In this document: positions 39,401-48,400 of the stretch, in pieces
How positions within the stretch are numbered: the first letter of the stretch is position 1
Layout: each line of letters starts with the position of its first letter
Source: Stictocephala bisonia
Lineage: Eukaryota; Arthropoda; Insecta; Hemiptera; Membracidae
Reading direction: 5' to 3'
DNA length: 64,000 nucleotides
Assembly: GCA_035578905.1 (NCBI GenBank)
Contig: JAQJVL010000159.1
Span: forward strand, 1,022,001-1,086,000
Program-made: the position numbers and the translations under genes
Notes under the pieces: model-generated
Seen by the model: the letters and a program-made list of their open reading frames with translations, nothing else
Told to the model about the DNA's origin: nothing
Database searches by the model: none

Positions 39401-42400
39401 CCATACACCTGTCAAACCTTTGCTTGTAATAGTTATCTTTTATGTGTTTTATTTCTTTGTGCAGTTTATTTCTATACATTTTATAATAAGATTTTAGTTT
39501 TTCATTATTAGGATGTTTTTTTACTAATTTAAAAATGTTGTTTCTTTTCTTGATTTTAAAACAAATTAAGTCACTCATCCAAGGTTGTAATTTATTTAAT
39601 GGTTTATTTTTATTATCAATCTGTATTTTACTTTGATCAATGGTGTTTTTTAATATATTAAAGAAATCATCAAAAGCCAATGACGCGTCAGCTGCGTTAT
39701 AAACAGAAGACCAGTCAGTATTTCCTAACAGCTGATTAAGTTGAATATAATCAATACGGTAACCAGGTGAAGAGATAAGGGACAAGTCTGGTTCACTCCT
39801 CACTCCCGCCACACTGACAACAACTCTTATCATCGAGTGGTCAGTGATATCCAGGTGTTCAACGGATGTATCTACTGTAACCCTGTCTTTTCTAGTTATT
39901 CTTACACAAACATGGTCCAAACAAGTTTGAGACTGCTTAGTTATTCTAGTTGGATCGTCCACTAGACTCTCCAATCCATTACTTGCTAACATTGTTTTAT
40001 AATTGTCCGTACAAATATTACTAGTAAGCATTAAATCTATATTTAGATCGCCAATCCAAAACAGATTACTCATACTCTTAAATATAATATTTATTTCTGT
40101 AAGATATTTACCGAACTCTTTAATAAATAAATCAGGTGAATTGAATACAAATCTATACAATGCAATAATATGAAATTTTTGACCGAGAAATTTAAAAGAT
40201 ATTACTAACGTATCTGCCGTTTCACATTGAAACTGTACACATTCGATATCTATAAGACTATTTTTAACATAAATAACTATACCCCCTGCTCTATAACTAT
40301 CACTACATTTAACATGCATTGTGTAGTTTGGAATTGTATAAAAACAAGCCTCATTTGAGTTTATCCAGATTTCTGACAAAATTATTACTTCTGGTACGTA
40401 TTTTAATTCCGATAATTCACTCATAAAAATATCAAAATTTTTCTGAGGCTCCTTATGTTTTGATGAATTATTACAAAGTTTTCCTTCACAACTACTTACA
40501 AATTAAACGAAATATTAAAAACTGATTATTTATTATATACATTAATAAAAAAATAAGAGTAAACAACTATCCATAGCATATAATATTAATTATTTGCAAT
40601 ACTAATTTTAAAAAATCAATAAGCTTTCTAATGCTTAACAAGGTTAATGTATTATTTTTTCTATGTCAGCCTGACAATTCACCTGGATTACTGTCAAACC
40701 ATCTTCTTTACGTAGAAATATTTTCCCACCTCGGACCCAAAGATGTCGGAAGTTCTTTTCCTTTCTGATACGCCTCGCATCCGCCAAGAGCCGTCTCCTT
40801 GCAGGTGTCAGGGCCTCATTTATGTACACTGTGTGGTCCATCCCCATATTCATATGTCTTGTGGAGAGGTTCCGTTTAACACGTCGTTTTTGCAGGAATT
40901 CCTCCTTATCCAGGCGGCGTACAAATTTGACAATGATGCCGGGTGGTGTACTGTTAGGTCCAACTTTATATCCCAAACGATGACAGGCATCAATCATGGA
41001 GTCCGTTACTTCCATGTCCATGGCCTTACCTACATCCTTAACTAATCCAACAACATTCTCATTAGGCTGGATCGGGAGGTATGGATTTCATTGTATATAA
41101 CCTCAGGTATGGAATAGCACAACACGTTCAACATTGTAAAAATCCTCAAAATTCAGAAAAAAGCAATGTGATCAATCAGTAAGCAAGGATCTAGAGAAAG
41201 TTGTAGAGATAGTTTAGAATAATTGGGATTTTTGTATAGTAACCTCCCTAAACATCATTGAAACAGTACTCTACTGTCTATCAAGAGACCTTCCTTTGAA
41301 CTAGACACAGTCAAGATTTCCCAATAAAAGACTCCCCCTCATAAAACAGCTGTATTTGAGAAAAATCAACCTGGAAGGAACTCTTTAATGCTCTGCCAGA
41401 TGAAATTAAGAAAGATCAAGACAGTCATTAAAAAATGAAGACAGCATGAAGAACTGGCTTCTGCAGAGAACCATCTACACCGTAGAAGATTTTTACTTGT
41501 GGAGAGAATTTAATCAAAATTTATATTACTTTCTGTAACTTGTAATTTTGTAATTTTCATAAAATGGCACTTCTTGTAATCTTAAAGATTATGAATAAAG
41601 AAATTCTGATATCTACTTATTTACTAAACGTAACATTTTAACACTGTTTTTCTATATTAAAACAACGTGAGCAATATTAGGTACCTTTAAATCACGATGA
41701 ATCACATTGCCAGAATGGATATACTTAATGGCTTTCAGCAGTTGATATGTGATGTATCGCCGATGAATGTCCCGCAAAATGTTCCCTCTCTCTATTATAT
41801 TGTGCAGGTCTGTTTCTGTTAAAATAAACTTTATTAAACAACCAAATCTACTCTTCACAATAAAACATCATGAACATGTTGCTTAGTCAAACAAAATACA
41901 ACAACAATCACTTAAAATTTGAATTAGTAAATATTTATTTGTAGGAATAGAAGTTTAGCATCAAAATAATTTATTTGTGATTATTTTTATATATAGTTCA
42001 CATTCTAAATTATATGGAATTACATTTGACCGTGAAGGTTGTCCAATATGAACCTTAAAATGTTAGCATCCTGTATTATTTACATATACAATTAGTTCAA
42101 TTTGAACGTAATAGGTTTGAGTATGTATTCAAAAGTGACAATTTTGGGGAGTGGATTTGCCCTATATGATTTTGGAGAGTGATAAATTAGGAAATCAACA
42201 ATATTTGAAAACCTATTTAGCAGTCATCTTAATAACACATATGTGTTCGGTTTGTAATAATTACATATTAACAGGTGAAAGAAAAAAAGACTACTGTATA
42301 TTATTTAGGCGTAAGAAAGGAATTAGAGTACCAACTGCGAATATTGCACCTGTCAATATTGTACCTGTTTTTCACTTTGTTTCATTTCAAGTCAGAGAAT

Positions 42401-45400
42401 GGTAAAGCCTACTGAAAATCACAAATGAATTTCTTTGTAAGACTCAATTAGGAGTGCTTAAAATTGGATTACTTCAGTCTATAACCTTTTTGTTTATAAA
42501 CATACATATTGACACCTTTATATAATTAATATTCATGAATTACATTTAATGGTTAGTTGGTTAATACCATTGGAGTTCTTTTGGTTGTTCAACCTCTTCA
42601 TGTGTCCCATCATGTTGAAAGCCAGCCAGCACTTATATGAATGTCCATACCTTATACCACAAACATTTAACATGATTATTATCTGCCTATGAAAGGCTAA
42701 GCAAACTAAACAAATTCATCGCCAGGCAATATGTAGTTAGTCAGTATACTCCTGCTTTCTTCAACTGGATTTACCAGTAATTGTAGATTCCAATTACTTC
42801 ATGACGCTTGAAAACACAGAGGGAGGGGAAAGTTTTTGGTGCAAATTTTCTTGTTGCCTACCACAGGAATCAATTCCATGATGACAAGCTCCAGATGGAA
42901 GGTCTTTGTTACTCGGCTCCCAGTGGTGTAACCTTGATTTTATACTTATTATTATTATCATCTTTTTTTAATGCACACCAATTTCCTATTTAACCTTACT
43001 CTGTCCATTTCCCATAGACTATTGTTTTTTGGGAAACTTATAAGGGAGAGAACCAGTCAAGTACAAGATAAGTATTACTGATGTAGAACAATTTTTATAA
43101 CCGTAGACTCAACCGTGCACTACTAACCTAAACCAATGAAAGCAGTCCGATAATCATTCCTGCGTCAAGTAACCTAATTTGAGCGAATGTTTGTAAGACA
43201 CCCTTTACAATGATACTTTTCCTCGCCCCTCGCCTACAACCGCTTCTGGAACCGAGTCTACCAATATAAAAATTGAACTAGAAAAACTTACAGTCGAGGC
43301 CAAGATTTGAACCTATAATACCTCTAATTTAGGATCAAAGTACTGATGCCATAGACAGCTCGGCAACCAGCTCTTCCCAAAATAAATTAATAATGTATAT
43401 TATAATTTTCAAACATGTTTTATTGAATATTACTATATGATAAAAGCTGAAGTGACATGACAGTTCAGTGTTCAAGTGCTCTACAGTTGTCAACACTTCA
43501 TACACCTCTTTGTATCCAGTTGTTCAGTCAATGAAGAAGGGGAATGGCCTCAAAATATTTCACTAATTAGATTTGTTTTATGTTGTGAATGTATTTCTAT
43601 CTACAGTTTACCAGACATGCTGCTTTTCTTTCCTTTTATTTTTTGCTGTTTGAAATTTAATAAATAGCTTAAAAATTTCTTCAGGGCATTCTGTCACCCA
43701 TCTTTGAGTGAACAATTTATGTGTGGCCAATCAGACATCAGCAATTAAAGAATTAGGTAAAATAATTGATGTTAAGAATACATTTTAAAATTCAATATTA
43801 AAGGGCCACGATTGTGCAACTGTAATAGAAAGACTGATCCCGTCAACGTCCACTCCCCAAGCCGGACACCGTTTATTTAAGATGGGTCCTTCGCCACTAT
43901 GCCACAGATCAGTGCCTCTACAGAGCTGCACAGTGAAAAGTACCAGCTCGAGCTAGATTCAAACTGACGATTCTCAGCGCTGTCCCTGGCCACAGTACAA
44001 CACCTAAGACTGCTCGTCCATTTCAACACCGATGGTGACTCTGTATTATTACGTTATTAGACGTACTAGGTATACCTTATTCTTATATATGAGACACCAA
44101 CACAACTTAGCGTATTTTAAGGTGAATATGAATGATTACATAAGTGATGTCAGTTTCAAAACATGACAAAGGGTTAAAGGGTCACAATGTGTGTCTACAG
44201 CTTTCTTGGACTAAACATTTAATACACAATAAAAACTACAGACAGAATGTTGATGGTTTAGTAACCAATTCTATAAGTATATACATTTCTTTTAAAATAC
44301 GGAATGTAACGGACGGAAATGTATATATTAAATTTTGCTGTGAATTATACATAACACAAACTGTACATAGATAACAATTTTCTACTGATTGCATAATACT
44401 TACCCATATATTCAAAAACAAGATAAATGTCTTTATTATTAATTGCCCGATGAACGAAATGTAGTTTAACTATATTTGGGTGACTGGAGAACTCTTGAAG
44501 AAACATAATCTCTCTAAATGTTCTTTGAGCATCAGTTGGATTTCGGAATGCATCAAATATCTTCTTAACAGCCACAGCTTCTTTGGATCTTTTATCTATA
44601 GCCTTCCATACAATACCATAAGCCTGAAAATTGAATTATTTCTATTATTTATTTATTTTGTACATCACATTTCACCTAAATTGGGAATTCCTCTTGGACA
44701 GGTTTAAGTATTGTCCAAAATACTTAAAAAACTAAAATGTAAATAAGACAATGACACCTATTAATAATGGTATAGACAATAGTCGTAACAAAGTGAACTT
44801 ATTTAATTTGTTCTGCCTCTCTGTTCTCATCAAAAAAGGTTTTGTTAAAATTATTTAAAGACCTCTTTCTTAATTTTTCCCAGAATATGAGTATTTTTTT
44901 AGTTCTTTTGTTGATTTATTAATCCTAATACCATTGAAGATCAGAGATTTATCAAAATAAACTGTGTTGTGGATTGGTGTTGGTAGTTAAGAGCTACACA
45001 TCTGGTAGTGGTACTCGATCCAACGTTATAATGTGTTGCATTATAGGTGTTAAAACAGTATTTAACAAACTGGAGTATATGGAGAATTAAACTAAGAGGA
45101 GTGGAAGTTTTTCAAAGTCTTTGAAAATTTGGGAACCAGAAGTTCTAGTGGTATAGTCCAGCCGTCATAACTTTACCTCTGAGGTTTGCGGGCTAAACTG
45201 GAAATCGACATAGGCAACCTCGCATTCACACCACAACAGCCCTCCTCTATATTTTACATCCGGTGAATCACAATTGGGAAGAATGTAGGAAGGTGCAAAT
45301 TTATTTTTTTTAGTGGAAATTAAAATATTTTTAGGGTTTAACTGGGCAGTACCATTGATTTTATACACAAATAGATTTCCCATCCAATGTTAAATTTTGA

Positions 45401-48400
45401 GTCTCAAAATATCAGCTGTTTTTGTGGTCCATTGTGGAGCGCTAGTGTAGTCCCATGTAAATGTAATGCAGTTTAAACCAGCTGTGGTTGCGGGCCACAC
45501 AAACTAACAAAATTACTGGCACAAATATACCTAGTGGATGGTTTATCAATTGTATGTTTATATAATCAATGGCAGTACTTTTTTACTGTTTACAAATATC
45601 AAAAATCTAAGCCAATCGGACAATTTTAACTTATAAAACACTATCAGGCCCTAGTTGTGATTTATCTATAACGGAAAAAAATTAGCCGTGGGACAGGAAG
45701 GAGTCCAGCGCTCAAGATATACAATGTTGCCATGTTGTGCTCTCCTCAAAGGAAAAGTTAGAACGGCTGGACTATTGTACCTGCCATTGCTCTAAGAATT
45801 CTCTTTTCAAGGATGAAAATAGTTTTAATACTTGAAGAAATGCTTCAGAAGACAATACCATAAGTTGTATAAGAGTAGGCAAATGCATAATAAACCATCT
45901 TCAGGGTCATCCTATCAATGACAAAAAGATGTAACATTATGTAAAAGTACAAGTAAACGTCACACAACACAAATTTATTACAATATAAGCACAAAATGCA
46001 CAAATATATTACAATACAAGTACAAAATGCACAAATACAAGTACAAAATGTGAATCCCTCTGGTCTGAAGAAGGTGAGCGTGGTTCACCGAAATCGATCA
46101 CCATAATATTTATGCATTTTGTACTTGTATTGTAATATATTTGTGCATTTTGTGCTTATATTGTAATAAATTTGTGTTGTGTGACGTTTACTTGTACAGT
46201 ATATGTACAAACACGTATTATGCTAATTAAAAAACTATTATGTAAAAATCCTTAGATAATTTATTCTGAAGTAGCTCATGTGTTTTAGTTGTTACATATT
46301 TATCCAACTGCAGTCAGAAACCTAAACTGATCCACCTGCAGTTCCAAAAAGCTGACATAGGTAGAAAATTCATTGATGAAGTCCAGTGCGCAGCTCTAAA
46401 GATTCGCTCTGGCACGTGTGCAGTAATTAGGTTGAAATTTACAATGCTTTGTCCTTGTTTGATTTTAGAGCATTTATAAAAAGCCAAGTCTCTATATCCA
46501 TATCTCCTGTTTGATTTTTAATGAACTATCAAGCTGGATACTAGACTATTTGATACTCTCCTGCATAACACCTGAATCCTGATAACCATCTCATATGGAT
46601 GCGTAGATCCACATTACCGACATGGCATACGCTCAATGGTTGCCATCGATGTGGACAATACTAGAGAAATCTGGGGTGTCCATGTTGGATGGTAGTCAAA
46701 GTAGTCAAGCTGAAAATCAGACCAACACTACGAGGTTCGGATTCGACGTAAAGCTGTAGGTCCATTAGTTGCCCTGGCTTTAGGGATATTAATAAATTGC
46801 CCTTTCTGAGGAACAGTTGATTTACACTCATCCTACATTCATATCATCATTCATATTCACCTTAAAATACATACAACGTTGTGTCGGCGTCTCATAAGTA
46901 AGAATAAGAATTAAAAATGTATTTTTTTTTAAAGCCACAGATTATTCTTACTGTTAGAAGTATAGTGACAGTTTTGGAAGAATTTTAAGTACTGTATAGC
47001 TAAGAACTAAACAGTGCAAATGGCATATAAGTTTTAAAAGGATTAAGAACAGAGCCTGTCATGTAAAATCTCTACAACACTTGGGGTTAGTAGCTGGGTT
47101 ACAACACTATATCACAAAACCGACATCTACATTAGAAGAAAAAAGTAAACTATATATACTGGCTGAATCTATTGTTCATTATTATTCATTATAAGACGCC
47201 GGTTGTAGATACATAGGCAAATATGACATGTGAATGAGTGTACTGTAGTCATTGTTACTAACTGAGTTCAACTTAGCTCAGAAAGAACCATTTATTAATA
47301 GCCCAATTGTATTAGGGGCTATTAATCTAATGTATACAAAGCTGATTCTAATCTTGAAGCATCAGTATATAGACATATATTATATATGAATATAGAGTGT
47401 ATGATTTTTGTCAGTTGTCATTTATTAATTTAAAAAATATAAAAGTTGTGATATTTAATTGTCATTTCATATTAATAAAGTATAAAAATATAAGGTGATC
47501 ACCTGTCACAAGCTTAATGAAACCCATCAAGCCATTTTTAAGAACTGCCCAACTGCTTATGCTGGCTAATCCCCCTTAAAAGAGCGTAGGGGACACTCTG
47601 TAACTATGTGATCCATTATTTGGATTGACTGCCCAGGCTGGTTTTCGCCTTGGCCAAAGTTGTAGTGACCAGATCTTAGCACTGATATAATTTACGAGAA
47701 TGGGTCTAAAAAGAAGTTAGAAACAGCTGCAGCTTTTATTTGTCACAGGAGTTTATGACACAGTAAGGGATAAAGGTGTGTTGTTAAAGTTCTACAGCCT
47801 CCTTCCCTGTCCCTTTCTTTAGCAACTTTTGGAGTCAATGCTTAGTGCCAGGCTAAAAAAGTTTATCTCAGTTGTGAGGAAAGCTCTTTTAGACAGCTGA
47901 ATGATAGTCTGCCATAGGGGGTTTCTGTAATTGCTCCAATTTTGTTTGTGTATACCGTTGACATCCCAATCAAAATTCTAGAAAATTGATATACATTAAT
48001 ATGCAGATAATATTGCTTTAGCTTATCGACATAAGGACTTCAGTGCTACTGAAGAAATACTAAAATGTGATCTGTAACCCTTAAAGAATATTTTAGAAAA
48101 CCTGGAAGCTAAATCGTAACCCATCAAAAATCGAAGTGGCCTGCTTCCAGCTTGATAGGCAACCGACTAGCTGATCAAAATCAGTACACAATAGAGTCTA
48201 CTGTGTATAGACTGTAGATCTAATTAAAATGGATTCTACTGCTTGGTTAGAGTTTAATTTTGATTTTACTATCTACCTATTTTTGTTGAGTTTTTTATTT
48301 GTATATAGTTATTCTCATAACTAATAATAAGAATTGAGTATAATAAATTACATAACATATTATGTAACATAAACTAGTACTTAATAATGAAGTTTGCCCA

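Larger units (their letters stand above)
36907..41090 (-). mobile_element. non-LTR retrotransposon (Jockey/CR1 type), 5' truncated
   Basis: A 4.2-kb LINE on the minus strand inserted into the plus-strand LINE. It begins inside ORF1 at 41090 and ends with the tail aataaagat(tat)n at 36907-36926. Flanking nonamers TTGAATATA (36898-36906) and TTGTATATA (41091-41099) match at 8 of 9 positions and are the likely target duplication. The coding regions (ORF1 end, endonuclease, reverse transcriptase) are listed separately. There are at least three frame breaks in ORF2, so it is dead but fairly young. Clade placement is by general RT style only. Confidence 0.88.
36180..41610 (+). pseudogene. Jockey/CR1-like LINE fragment, split by a second LINE
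   Basis: The plus-strand reverse transcriptase is in two parts. Before the interruption (36180-36904): [20 protein letters not shown], a 'GGSPKAPS' remnant of the GxPQGS block, and [19 protein letters not shown] ending YYALFEY. After it (41100-41610) the same frame resumes with LRYGIA, then degenerate sequence with ALPDEIKK and a WLLQ...YTVEDFY end block, and a 'gaataaagaaattctga' 3' tail near 41590-41607. It is 5' truncated and full of stops. Its tail ends about 75 bases from kinase exon 3's donor, antisense to the gene. Confidence 0.8.

Noticed and set aside
43296..43372. A functional tRNA gene
   Set aside because: The acceptor stem and anticodon arm do not close and the sequence continues into a SINE body.
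46031..46113. A CRISPR-like array from the repeated 'acaagtacaaaatg' phrases
   Set aside because: These are internal repeats of a eukaryotic foldback element, with no regular repeat-spacer pattern.
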